Shown: positions 1-7,077, numbered from the stretch's first letter. The stretch: DNA of 28,611 nucleotides from Thermoprotei archaeon (GCA_003650785.1 QMRW01000003.1:1-28611); one strand, 5' to 3'. The notes: generated by a model from the sequence alone, not told the origin. A program made the numbers and translations.

Positions 1-2
1 AA

Positions 3-521
3 GCTATTTATATAGATACTGAAGGTACTTTTAGACCAGAAAGAATAATTCAAATTGCAGAATATAGAGGATTAGATCCTAGAGAAGCTCTAAGAAATAT
101 CATATACGCAAGAGCATACAACTTTCCCGTCCAGGTTAACTTACCTAATATGGTATCTGACCTCATAGCTAGGAATAGGAATCTGCGATTAGTCATAGTA
201 GACGATATAGCAGCTCTCTACAGACTCGATGTAGCTAGAGAACCTCTACTGATTCTCCATGAATTAGCAGTTTTCATGGAGAATATGAGTAGAATTGCTA
301 AGGAATTTAATGTAGCAGTAGTTGTAGCTAATCAGGTTACTGAAGTACCTGGATTCGGAATTAAACCACTAGGAGCACACTACGTAGAGGCGTTTGTCCT
401 TGATAGAGTATTCCTCAGGAGAGTTAGAGATAGTATTAGAAGTGCCACTATAGAGTTCAGTAGAAGGGGACTAAGGAGGAAGAATGCTCTCTTTGATATA
501 ATGGAATATGGGATATGTTAA
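3..521 (+). CDS. RadA/RadB-family recombinase paralog, 5' end missing
   Basis: The open frame enters from the left edge, so the N-terminus and Walker A are outside the window. The visible part starts with the RecA-fold signature YIDTEGTFRPERI and then has ARAYN, as in archaeal RadA. A Walker B strand follows (RLVIVDD), then the VVANQV strand and PLGAHYVEAF, the counterpart of the RadA segment after loop L2. Between ANQV and PLG only a few residues remain, much shorter than L2 of true RadA. This suggests a RadB/RadC-like paralog rather than the main recombinase. The family binds ATP and either carries out or regulates homologous pairing and strand exchange. The C-terminus (LFDIMEYGI) matches the usual end of the ATPase core. 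The stop overlaps the stop of the opposite-strand gene by 4 bases. The family is clear; the paralog class is inferred. Confidence 0.85.
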   Translation, partial: AIYIDTEGTFRPERIIQIAEYRGLDPREALRNIIYARAYNFPVQVNLPNMVSDLIARNRNLRLVIVDDIAALYRLDVAREPLLILHELAVFMENMSRIAKEFNVAVVVANQVTEVPGFGIKPLGAHYVEAFVLDRVFLRRVRDSIRSATIEFSRRGLRRKNALFDIMEYGIC

Positions 522-775
522 GTACCACTATGAACGTAGAGCATAGTGTATACTAGACACCAGGTGCTTAGCCATAGACCTATATACTCAATAAGTCCTT
601 CTGTACTACTAAGAGAGGTCTTCTTGCCTAGTAAGTGCAGTGGTATGTATACTACTACGGCAAGGAGAACACCTGCAATACCTGTAATCCCAAGTACACC
701 ACATATCACACCTACGGTAATACCTAGTGCCAACCTTAGTATGTAGAGCAGTTTTTTACCTACTACTTGGTGCAT
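518..775 (-). CDS. small three-helix membrane protein, possibly EMC6/Rab5-interacting-like
   Basis: This 85-residue protein is almost wholly hydrophobic. Two close membrane segments (about residues 9-28 and 30-50) are followed by a short polar stretch (KKTSLSSTEG) and a third segment (about 62-80) rich in aromatic residues and Trp. Size, topology and a polar loop before a Trp-containing last helix resemble the archaeal EMC6/Rab5ip-like family, thought to help membrane protein insertion. I make this match by pattern only. The ATG has a GAGGT motif 9 bases upstream (complement of 786-790). It is divergent from the RqcH-like gene and probably shares the A/T block at 809-820 with it. It ends tail to tail with the RadA paralog, overlapping by 4 bases. 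The gene is likely real; the family is tentative. Confidence 0.6.
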   Translation of the reverse strand: MHQVVGKKLLYILRLALGITVGVICGVLGITGIAGVLLAVVVYIPLHLLGKKTSLSSTEGLIEYIGLWLSTWCLVYTMLYVHSGT

Positions 776-808
776 ATGAAGTATACCTCAGTTACATGTG
801 ACAGAAGA

Positions 809-820
809 TAAATATTTTAA
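809..820 (+). promoter_or_regulatory. TATA-like A/T block between divergent genes
   Basis: An A/T-only run (aaatatttta core) lies about 29 bases before the ATG at 844 and about 40 bases before the ATG at 775 on the other strand. The spacing fits a leaderless start for the RqcH-like gene. For the membrane protein it fits a very short leader beginning at the GAGGT site. It may be one bidirectional box or two overlapping ones. Confidence 0.5.
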
Positions 821-843
821 TTATAGTTTAAATTCTCAGTAGT

Positions 844-2877
844 ATGTCTAGTAAAGATATACCAACACTTACTTCACTCGAGATAAAAGTCCTTGTAAGA
901 GAGCTTAAACAAACACTAAGCGGGGCTAGAATAAGTAATATATACCAAGTTTCCGATGATATCTTCACTATAAAATTACATATACCCTCGGTAGGTGAGA
1001 GAGAACTTCTAATGTGGATTGGAAAAGCTATCTTCTTATCCTCTCACTCTGTGCCACATCCTAAACGACCACCGGCCATATGTATGCAATTGAGAAGGCA
1101 TCTGAGAGGAGCTCTCATAGTTGATATAGAACAGTACGACATGGATAGAATTATAGATATAAGACTGGTGAAGTCGAATAGAAGGTATCTACTGGTCATA
1201 GAAATTATTAGAGAGGGTAATATTGTGCTAGTAGATGAGGAGACTAATAGAATAATCGCAGCTCATAAGTATAAAAGGATGAGAGATAGAGATATAATTC
1301 CAGGAGGTATTTACAGAAGACCTCCTCCTAGAGGTATAGATCCGTTCTCTAAGGAGGTCCTTGATGCTCTTTCTAGTGTAATTAATAGCGAGAAAGGAGT
1401 GTTTAATGTCCTGATGAAGTATTTGAATGTACCACCAGAATTGATAAGAGAAGCATGCGAGAGACGCGGGATAGATCCTAAAGAGAAAACATACATCGTA
1501 CACGACCAAATCTATGGAATTTTAGATGAGATTAGAGAGCTTATCAAGAAAGTAGATGAGGATCCTACACCACTCGTGATAACTACTAAGAGTGGAGAAC
1601 TAAAACTAAGAACACTAGAGTTTATGATAGACAAGGAAGTTAGTAGCAAGGAGTATTTCCCAAGTCTCAACGCAGCAATTGAGAATGTATATTTCAAGAG
1701 GATCCTGGAGAAGATAAAAGCCAGTACTACTGCTAGAAGCAGGAAATTATTAGAGGATATGTATAGAAAGATAGAAGCTCAAAAGAGAGCACTAAGAGAG
1801 GTAGAAGAGAGAGTACAGGTATTATTCAGAGTAGCACGGGTACTATCGACACATCTCCACACTATACAAGAGATCATTGAAAAGGTAAGTGAGATGATAA
1901 TGAACAAGAAGCTCGAGGAAGCCCAAGTGCTGGTTAGGAGTACCCTAAAGAATATTTTAAAAAGAGATGTTCAAGTCAAAATACTACCGGATAAGAAAAT
2001 AGTACAGATTACAGTAAATAGTGCTAAAATTCAACTCGATCCTAAATTGAGTGCAGGAGTGAATATTTCTAGAATATACGATGAGGTGAAGAGCTTAAGA
2101 AAAAGTAGCGAACGTATAAGACATGCTATAGAGGAAACGAGGAAAAGAATTGAAGAGTTGGAAAAAGAGGTTATAGAAGTGGAGGAGAGTATAGAGGAAA
2201 AGGTAACAAGAAGGGATAAAGCATGGTATGAGAGGTTTAGATGGTTTATCACTAGTAACGGTTTTCTAGTAATAGCTGGTAGGGATAGAAAACAGAATGA
2301 AGTCATAGTGAAGAAGTACATGGAGCCCCACGATATAGTGCTTCATGCAGATATTTACGGATCCCCTATAACCACTATAAAAACTGGTGGTAAAAATGTA
2401 AGTAGCAAAGACATAGAAGAAGCAGCTGAATTTACTGCAGTCTTTTCCAGAGCTTGGAGAGAAGGATTGGCATGTATAGATGTGTTCTGGGTAAAAGCCG
2501 AGCAGGTCACGAAATCCCCACCTTCTGGTGAATATCTTAAGAGAGGAGCCTTCATGATATATGGTAAAAGGAACTACCTGAGAAAAGTAAAACTCGGAAT
2601 AGCACTAGTAGTGGAGAGATCAGGGGCTGAGGTAACACTAAGAGTAGTACCCAGTGCAAAGGCAGAGGCTTATGAAGATAGGATAGTCCTAGTGCCAGGC
2701 AGAATTAAGAAAAGTACATTGATACGAACCGTCCTTAGGTACATGAAGAAATTGAGCAAGGAAAGAAGCCTAAAGCTTTTTACTACTGCGGATCAATTAC
2801 ACAGAGATCTGCCTACGGGAGGCTTCCATGTACTGGAGTGTAGAGGAATATTTGGAGGTCTTAGGATAGATGAATAA
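844..2877 (+). CDS. rqcH: RqcH/NEMF/Tae2-family ribosome quality-control protein (NFACT)
   Basis: The 677-residue length is typical of archaeal NFACT proteins, which bind the large ribosomal subunit with peptidyl-tRNA after ribosome splitting. In bacteria and eukaryotes they direct C-terminal tailing of stalled nascent chains. The NFACT-N domain covers roughly residues 1-250 (PPAICMQLRRHLRG, then DRIIDIRLV and VIEIIREGNIVLVD). A helix-hairpin-helix-like middle and two charged coiled-coil stretches follow (about 285-340 and 410-465). The NFACT-R domain (about 470-590) has WYERFRWFITSNGFLVIAGRD, HADIYGSP and the AEQVTKSPPSGEYLKRGAFM motif. It opens an operon with overlapping genes downstream and appears leaderless. 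No key motif is visibly missing. Whether the archaeal protein adds Ala tails is not settled by sequence. Confidence 0.93.
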   Translation: MSSKDIPTLTSLEIKVLVRELKQTLSGARISNIYQVSDDIFTIKLHIPSVGERELLMWIGKAIFLSSHSVPHPKRPPAICMQLRRHLRGALIVDIEQYDMDRIIDIRLVKSNRRYLLVIEIIREGNIVLVDEETNRIIAAHKYKRMRDRDIIPGGIYRRPPPRGIDPFSKEVLDALSSVINSEKGVFNVLMKYLNVPPELIREACERRGIDPKEKTYIVHDQIYGILDEIRELIKKVDEDPTPLVITTKSGELKLRTLEFMIDKEVSSKEYFPSLNAAIENVYFKRILEKIKASTTARSRKLLEDMYRKIEAQKRALREVEERVQVLFRVARVLSTHLHTIQEIIEKVSEMIMNKKLEEAQVLVRSTLKNILKRDVQVKILPDKKIVQITVNSAKIQLDPKLSAGVNISRIYDEVKSLRKSSERIRHAIEETRKRIEELEKEVIEVEESIEEKVTRRDKAWYERFRWFITSNGFLVIAGRDRKQNEVIVKKYMEPHDIVLHADIYGSPITTIKTGGKNVSSKDIEEAAEFTAVFSRAWREGLACIDVFWVKAEQVTKSPPSGEYLKRGAFMIYGKRNYLRKVKLGIALVVERSGAEVTLRVVPSAKAEAYEDRIVLVPGRIKKSTLIRTVLRYMKKLSKERSLKLFTTADQLHRDLPTGGFHVLECRGIFGGLRIDE

Positions 2878-3394
2878 AGAGTTAAAATTCATAGTGAATG
2901 GAATGTTAGGACATGTAGCGAAGTGGCTCAGAGTACTTGGCTATGATACCATATATTCAACTGAGATGGATGATAGAACACTCATCCAACGTGCTGAGGT
3001 AGATTCTCGTATAGTACTAACATCCGATAGACAACTATATAACATTGCCACTAGGAGTGGAGTAAGATCGATACTAATAGAAGAAGCTGATATAGAGCAT
3101 ATACTTGCGTTCCTATCCCTAAGAGTAGGAATAAGGCTAAAAATAGATCTGACTAAAACTAGATGTCCTAGATGCGGAGGACTGCTAACAAGAATTCCTA
3201 AGAAGAACTTAAAGGGGAGAGTACCTATATCGATACTGGAGAATCATAGTGTATTCTTTGAATGTAAATGCTGTGGTAAAGTTTATTGGCCCGGTTCACA
3301 TCTACGTAATATGTCCCATTTACTTAATAGAGCAGAAAGAATTAAACGAAAGATGCTAAATAATCTAAAGGAACGAGGGGATAATATTGTCTGA
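2870..3394 (+). CDS. Mut7-C RNase-domain protein with zinc ribbon
   Basis: The protein (174 residues) matches the Mut7-C family, a PIN-like fold fused to a zinc ribbon. Residues 7-24 give the signature strand and helix (FIVNGMLGHVAKWLRVLGYDT). IVLTSDRQLY supplies the second acidic site. The ribbon is CPRCGG...CKCCGKVYWPGSH, where the YWPGSH ending is diagnostic. Family members usually have Asp in the first strand (VDGMLG); here it is Asn10, read directly as codon aat. This may weaken metal-dependent cleavage. The ATG lies inside the last codons of the upstream gene (8-base overlap), with a GGAGGT site at 2854-2859, so it is probably translated together with the RqcH-like protein. The RNA-processing role is inferred from the family. 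Confidence 0.88.
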   Translation: MNKELKFIVNGMLGHVAKWLRVLGYDTIYSTEMDDRTLIQRAEVDSRIVLTSDRQLYNIATRSGVRSILIEEADIEHILAFLSLRVGIRLKIDLTKTRCPRCGGLLTRIPKKNLKGRVPISILENHSVFFECKCCGKVYWPGSHLRNMSHLLNRAERIKRKMLNNLKERGDNIV

Positions 3395-4034
3395 ACTTAG
3401 CTTAGAAGAGGGTACACTTCTCATACACTATGCAAGATTGGCTGTTGATAGATACCTAAGTAGGGGAGTCTATATAATGATCCCTCAGGGATTACCTAGT
3501 AAGCTCTATGAAAAGAGAGGAGTATTTGTATCAATAGAGAAGATAGTCAGTGAAAGAGGTGGTGTAAAGCGAAGAGTTCTAAGAGGTAGAAGAGGTATAG
3601 TAGACCCAATATTACCATTGATAGAAGCTACTATAAGATCGGCAATAGAAGTAGCAGTTAGAGACTATAGATATCCTCCCCTTAATGTAGGAGAACTTAA
3701 TAATGTAGTATTCGAGGTGACCGTACTTTCTAAACCTGAGCTCCTCGATGTACGGGATGTTCAAAAGTGTTTAAGTGAATTAAGACTAGGTCTTGATGGT
3801 GTAGTATTAGAGGTAGGGGGTAGATATAGAAGTGTAGTTCTTCCTCAAACAGCTGTAGAGGAAGATTGGGATAAGAGTGAGATACTACAGCAAGTATGTC
3901 TGAGAGCAGGACTTCCCATGAATGCCTGGATGAATTCTAACGTAAAGATCTACAAGTTCAAGACTCAGATATTTTATGAACTTCATCCTAATGGAGAAGT
4001 AATAGAGAGAGCACTGTACATAGGTAGAGAGTAG
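3387..4034 (+). CDS. AMMECR1-domain protein
   Basis: The 215 residues fit the archaeal AMMECR1 (TIGR00296) family across their length. The N-terminal helix is LEEGTLLIHYARLAVDRYL. GVFVSIEK follows, then RGRRGIVDPILPLIEATIRSAIEVAVRDYRYPPLNVGEL (the family's conserved acidic and basic surface, slightly diverged here from the usual LRGCIG). Next come FEVTVLSKPE and LDGVVLEVGGRYRSVVLPQTAVEEDWD. The catalytic role of the family is unknown. The start is TTG at 3387, behind a GAGGGG site at 3375-3380, and it overlaps the Mut7-C gene by 8 bases. The position suggests co-translation with the RNA-related genes. The family call is firm; no function is claimed. Confidence 0.9.
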   Translation: MSELSLEEGTLLIHYARLAVDRYLSRGVYIMIPQGLPSKLYEKRGVFVSIEKIVSERGGVKRRVLRGRRGIVDPILPLIEATIRSAIEVAVRDYRYPPLNVGELNNVVFEVTVLSKPELLDVRDVQKCLSELRLGLDGVVLEVGGRYRSVVLPQTAVEEDWDKSEILQQVCLRAGLPMNAWMNSNVKIYKFKTQIFYELHPNGEVIERALYIGRE

Positions 4035-4035
4035 A

Positions 4036-5199
4036 ATGAGAATATATCTCGCACCATGTGGCATAGGATTAGGACATGCATCAAGGTGCGCATCAATAGC
4101 ACTAGAGTTAGTGAGGAGGGGGCATGAGGTACTGTTTTCTACCTATGGTGATGCTGTAGAATACCTCAAGTCCAAAGGGTTCATTGTACTTAAATCATAC
4201 GAACTTGAGTACGAATTAGACTCACTAGGAGGACTAGATCTGAGAGGTACTATAGCTAAGGGACCTCGAATAATATACATATTCCTAAGACAAATAGGAG
4301 CAGAATTATACTATACTGAAATATCCTCACCAGATATACTAGTATCAGATAGTAGACTTTCCTCGGCAATTGCAGCAATATTAAGAGATACTCCCTTTGT
4401 TCTAATAACTAATCAAATGATTGTAAGACTTCCCCTAAAAAAGAAGGAGATGAGGAGTCTAATTGAGTGTACAATTTTTGAACTAATGACTAGTGTATGG
4501 AGGAGAAGTAAACTAATCCTCATTCCTGATTTTCCACCACCCTTTACTATATCTAAAGACAATATAGTGTTTAGTGAAGAGTATAAGGATAAGAGCGTAT
4601 TCATAGGACCACTCCTAGAAACTTATCCCTCTGAGCTCCTACCTAAAAGTATAGTAAAGGAAAAGATCGGTATACGCGGTAAAAAGTTAGTTCTAGTCCT
4701 CATAGGTGGAACACGTGCTGAAAAGAGAAGATTGTACGAGATAATTCTCAAAGTATTCAAGAATATCAAGCTTGATAAAAATATAGTAGTAATTGTCTCA
4801 TCAGGATCCATGTATCAAGGAGAACCCTACAATTTAAGCGAGAATATCAGAGTTTTCCCATGGATAGAGAACAAATATGAACTACTGAAGGCTGCGGATC
4901 TACTCATATGTCATGGTGGACATACTACAATAGCCGAAGGAATGTACTATGGAGTACCTATTCTAGCGCTACCTAATGAAGGACATACAGAGAGAATAGG
5001 AAATGCTAAGAGCGTAGAGGAATTAGGCATTGCTAAAACGATAGTACAGAATGAAATAACTAAGGAAAACTTAAAAGACATCATAAATGAACTACTTCAT
5101 GAAGAATATCAAAGAAGAGCTAGGGAGATTTCATCAGAGCTATCTAAATTTAGAGCTACAAAGATAGCTACAGATCTTATACTTTCTCTCGTTCAATAG
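4036..5199 (+). CDS. GT-B glycosyltransferase (MurG/UDP-glycosyltransferase-like)
   Basis: The 387-residue protein has a two-domain GT-B layout. The N-terminal domain begins with APCGIGLGHASRC, a G-x-G-H acceptor-side loop as in MurG and related GT1/GT28 enzymes, and continues with SPDILVSDSR. The C-terminal domain has a VLVLIGGT strand start, then the nucleotide-sugar motif around HGGHTTIAEGMYYGVPILALP (about residues 293-313). The family moves a sugar from a nucleotide-activated donor to a lipid, protein or small acceptor. Donor and acceptor cannot be read from sequence. The ATG follows the AMMECR1 stop after one base, so it is part of the same operon and is its last gene. It ends 13 bases from the opposite-strand DUF429 gene. 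Confidence 0.85.
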   Translation: MRIYLAPCGIGLGHASRCASIALELVRRGHEVLFSTYGDAVEYLKSKGFIVLKSYELEYELDSLGGLDLRGTIAKGPRIIYIFLRQIGAELYYTEISSPDILVSDSRLSSAIAAILRDTPFVLITNQMIVRLPLKKKEMRSLIECTIFELMTSVWRRSKLILIPDFPPPFTISKDNIVFSEEYKDKSVFIGPLLETYPSELLPKSIVKEKIGIRGKKLVLVLIGGTRAEKRRLYEIILKVFKNIKLDKNIVVIVSSGSMYQGEPYNLSENIRVFPWIENKYELLKAADLLICHGGHTTIAEGMYYGVPILALPNEGHTERIGNAKSVEELGIAKTIVQNEITKENLKDIINELLHEEYQRRAREISSELSKFRATKIATDLILSLVQ

Positions 5200-5212
5200 C
5201 AAATTGGATCTA

Positions 5213-5812
5213 CTACACTCTTAAGTTTTCTTCTGGTAGGATCATGAGTATTTCATCCGGATCGCCTATAGCCATATATTTTCCTTCAAGATAGAGTTTA
5301 CCTACTATGGCGCATGTTATAGCATCCAGTTCATGGAGGGTTAGTGACTTGTAGAGTATGTCACCCTCTAAATTGAATATTTCTATTAATCTCTTTCTCA
5401 GGTTCTCCCTATCTCTTTTGGCTCTAGGTACTCCTAAGATATCTTGAACAGCACCAGGGTAGGTCTCAATAACTATAAATCCTAGATTTTCTAGTTTCCT
5501 CCTAAGCTCTATACCCCTTAAAGTTAGTTTTCTCATACCTCCAAAGTTTATGGGAAAGAACTTTATACCCATCCTCCAAAGAGCTCGATCACACTCTCGA
5601 ATACAGTTCTTGGAATCTAGGGTCTTACCTCTGGGAAGAGCAAGGGGGGCATCTATGGCTATTATATTAGGTCTTTCATATAGGATGATGTTTAGTATTT
5701 CTTCGTCGGTGAAGACTATTGTAGTTCTTACGGTGTTTCCTTTTAGTATACAGATTCCTGTAGGTCTGTGACTTACACCTGCCAGATCTATACCGATACT
5801 AACCATATTCAC
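5213..5812 (-). CDS. DUF429 family protein (RNase H-like fold)
   Basis: The protein (199 residues) shows the DUF429 motif series. GIDLAG lies near the N-terminus and IIAIDAPLALPRG in the second strand. CIRECDRALWRMGIKFFP, a conserved Cys/Arg/Trp helix, and ETYPGA follow, and HELDAITCAIVG closes the series. The acidic residues in GIDLAG, AIDAPL and HELDA sit where RNase H-like folds place metal ligands. The family is often described as a predicted nuclease, without proof of substrate. The first possible start is GTG at 5812; an ATG lies two codons in (5806). A TATA-like box on the minus strand near 5837-5846 would place transcription start within a few bases of either, so the mRNA is likely leaderless. 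It stands alone between a glycosyltransferase and a tRNA. Confidence 0.85.
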   Translation of the reverse strand: MNMVSIGIDLAGVSHRPTGICILKGNTVRTTIVFTDEEILNIILYERPNIIAIDAPLALPRGKTLDSKNCIRECDRALWRMGIKFFPINFGGMRKLTLRGIELRRKLENLGFIVIETYPGAVQDILGVPRAKRDRENLRKRLIEIFNLEGDILYKSLTLHELDAITCAIVGKLYLEGKYMAIGDPDEILMILPEENLRV

Positions 5813-5882
5813 TGCTTTTACCCTTTACTATCCTCCTAAATAAGTACATCGACGTGAAAAACATATCTCTCTGAGGTAATTC

Positions 5883-5891
5883 TTTTATATA
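5883..5891 (+). promoter_or_regulatory. TATA-like box for tRNA-Pro
   Basis: The sequence ttttatata lies about 50 bases before the first tRNA base. Transcription would then start roughly 25 bases ahead of the mature 5' end, leaving a short leader for RNase P. Confidence 0.55.
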
Positions 5892-5939
5892 CGGTAGAAC
5901 AGTCTAACAACGTAAAGATTGGGTATGGATAGTTAATAA

Positions 5940-6030
5940 GGGGCCGTAGCTCAGCTTGGGTAGAGTGCGCGGCTTGGGACTATAGCGAGATCCCGCGTGG
6001 TCCGGGGTTCAAATCCCCGCGGCCCCACCA
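5940..6030 (+). tRNA. tRNA-Pro (anticodon TGG) with 13-base intron and encoded CCA
   Basis: All four arms fold. The acceptor is GGGGCCG/CGGCCCC with discriminator A and a genomic CCA. The D stem is GCTC/GAGT. The anticodon stem CGCGG pairs with CCGCG at 5993-5997. The T stem CGGGG/CCCCG encloses TTCAAAT. Between the anticodon stem halves are 20 bases instead of 7, so an intron of 13 is present (5979-5991), after position 37. The splice sites fit a bulge-helix-bulge: a CUUG/CGAG four-pair helix, a GG|A bulge at the 5' site and an AU|C bulge at the 3' site. Removing the intron leaves the loop C-U-UGG-G-C, with anticodon TGG at 5975-5977, which reads proline codons. A TATA-like box lies about 50 bases upstream. 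Confidence 0.95.
5979..5991 (+). other. tRNA-Pro intron (canonical 37/38 site)
   Basis: This 13-base insert disappears when the bulge-helix-bulge is cut by the archaeal splicing endonuclease. The inner part (six bases, closed by a single C-G pair) is too short for a full inner helix, so the motif is of the relaxed BHL type. Confidence 0.85.
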
Positions 6031-6061
6031 TGGAGGAAGGGCTATACTTCTTCCATATTTT
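6031..6061 (+). terminator. hairpin plus short T run after tRNA-Pro
   Basis: Immediately after the encoded CCA, 6031-6039 can pair with 6047-6055 (nine pairs, one of them G-U) around a seven-base loop. It is followed by attttc. Archaeal termination mainly needs the T run; the hairpin may instead shield or define the 3' trailer of the precursor. Confidence 0.35.
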
Positions 6062-6098
6062 CAAGAATCTAGTTAGATGGAGAGGTCTCTAGGTCAAA

Positions 6099-6419
6099 TT
6101 ACCAGGGTGCTTTTTCTGGATTCAGGGCAATGTACTTTACATTATCTTTTTCTATTTCTATTAAAACTCCTTCTTTTACAGCTTTTTCTATCAATGATTT
6201 ATTCAATTTAAGTAGATCTCTCCTAATATAGAAATATAATTTATTATCTATATACATTCTAATAAACATTTTATAGATAAATCTCAAATCAGGATCTAAT
6301 TGAGACACTATAGCATCATACTTAAATATATCTATCCTATAACCGCATCTGCTCATTCTCTTTGTCTGTTCTCCGTCTCTCAGTATTCTCATTAATGTGT
6401 AACACCTTCTAAGATCCAC
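6099..6419 (-). CDS. hypothetical protein, 106 residues
   Basis: I do not recognise this protein. It is basic and helical, rich in Arg, Lys, Ile and Tyr. It has no membrane segment or signal peptide, and two Cys (6 and 25). The C-terminal third (RRDLLKLNKSLIEKAVKEGVLI, then EIEKDNVKYIALN) reads like helix, helix and a beta hairpin, the order of a winged-helix end, but this is only a resemblance. Its ATG lies about 26 bases after a TATA-like box (6441-6450 on the minus strand), which argues for a real, leaderless gene. It stands alone between a tRNA and an AT-rich gap and may be lineage-specific or imported. In-frame ATG codons further in could be alternative starts. Confidence 0.55.
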   Translation of the reverse strand: MDLRRCYTLMRILRDGEQTKRMSRCGYRIDIFKYDAIVSQLDPDLRFIYKMFIRMYIDNKLYFYIRRDLLKLNKSLIEKAVKEGVLIEIEKDNVKYIALNPEKAPW

Positions 6420-6440
6420 TTCAATAAATAGCTAGCTAAT

Positions 6441-6450
6441 TTAAAATTAA
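6441..6450 (-). promoter_or_regulatory. TATA-like box for the 106-residue hypothetical gene
   Basis: Read on the minus strand the box is ttaattttaa. It is centred about 26 bases before the ATG at 6419, the spacing expected for a leaderless archaeal mRNA. Confidence 0.5.
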
Positions 6451-6515
6451 TCCTAGGAATAAAATAGTAGTGCATTAATTATACAATTAATTCATAAATT
6501 CAAAGAACATAGATA

Positions 6516-6525
6516 CTTTATATGT
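6516..6525 (+). promoter_or_regulatory. TATA-like box upstream of leader ORF and 6666 gene
   Basis: The sequence ctttatatgt is a good archaeal box. It predicts a start near 6546, so the downstream gene would carry a leader of over 100 bases. That is long for a genome where most starts here are leaderless or close to an SD. Confidence 0.5.
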
Positions 6526-6564
6526 ACATTAGAGAAGGCTGTTAGTACTCAGATAAGGAGACTC

Positions 6565-6624
6565 ATGAAGAAAAGACCCTTTTGGTGTATGTATTACTCC
6601 TTAGAATACCAGAGGAGGGCATAA
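6565..6624 (+). CDS. possible 19-residue leader peptide
   Basis: An ATG 4 bases after AAGGAG (6555-6560) opens a 19-codon frame, MKKRPFWCMYYSLEYQRRA, ending in TAA. It lies wholly inside the leader of the next gene, in another frame. Five of 19 residues are aromatic. It may be a translated leader peptide, or the broken start of an older, longer gene. There is no comparative evidence either way. Confidence 0.25.
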   Translation: MKKRPFWCMYYSLEYQRRA

Positions 6625-6665
6625 ATCTTAATAATCTTCATTTGGCACTTTGCTTAAGGAGTACT

Positions 6666-7067
6666 ATGAGGATGGATATAAAGGAGAGATGGGAGACCAT
6701 TCTTAGAGAGATTAAAGCAAGAGATTTAAAACTCGAAATACCAGAAGTAAAACTGGCACCTGGAGAAAGTATAGTATCGCGTAATAAGGAACTAGGGTAC
6801 CTAGTACTTAGATATAAGGACTCTCAAGCTTTTATAGTAGATGTTGTAAAGAATGACCTTAGAGTTAGAGTAAGCCATGGCAAAGTCCCTCTAAGTGAAC
6901 CAGCTACGCCTGAAGAGTGTTATCGACTCGCAGGAGTAGTAGATATATACGTTTGGAATATTGATGCTCTAGATCAAGAGAAGTTTATGAGTGTCTTCAG
7001 GCGTATACGTAGAATTGTTAGAAAGGCAGGGTTCATAGCTATAGAAATTCCTCCAGAGGGATGGTGA
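6666..7067 (+). CDS. hypothetical protein, about 133 residues
   Basis: I cannot name this protein. From the ATG it begins MRMDIKERWETILREIKARDL, a charged helix. A predicted beta-rich middle follows (GYLVLRYKDSQAFIVDVVKNDLRVRVSHG), then PATPEECYRLAGVVDIYVWNID, and it ends with an Arg-rich helix and FIAIEIPPEGW. It has one Cys and no membrane segment. The frame is open further upstream to a TTG at 6582. I prefer 6666 (or the ATG at 6672) because AAGGAG lies at 6656-6661 and the upstream residues do not look like a folded extension. It ends 10 bases from the opposite-strand SPFH gene. It is probably a cytosolic protein conserved only among relatives. Confidence 0.55.
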   Translation: MRMDIKERWETILREIKARDLKLEIPEVKLAPGESIVSRNKELGYLVLRYKDSQAFIVDVVKNDLRVRVSHGKVPLSEPATPEECYRLAGVVDIYVWNIDALDQEKFMSVFRRIRRIVRKAGFIAIEIPPEGW

Positions 7068-7077
7068 AACTAAAAGA

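Noticed and set aside
546..746. Plus-strand open frame opposite the small membrane protein
   Set aside because: It lacks an SD or box at the right distance, and its translation has no recognisable fold, while the minus-strand frame has clear membrane helices and an SD.
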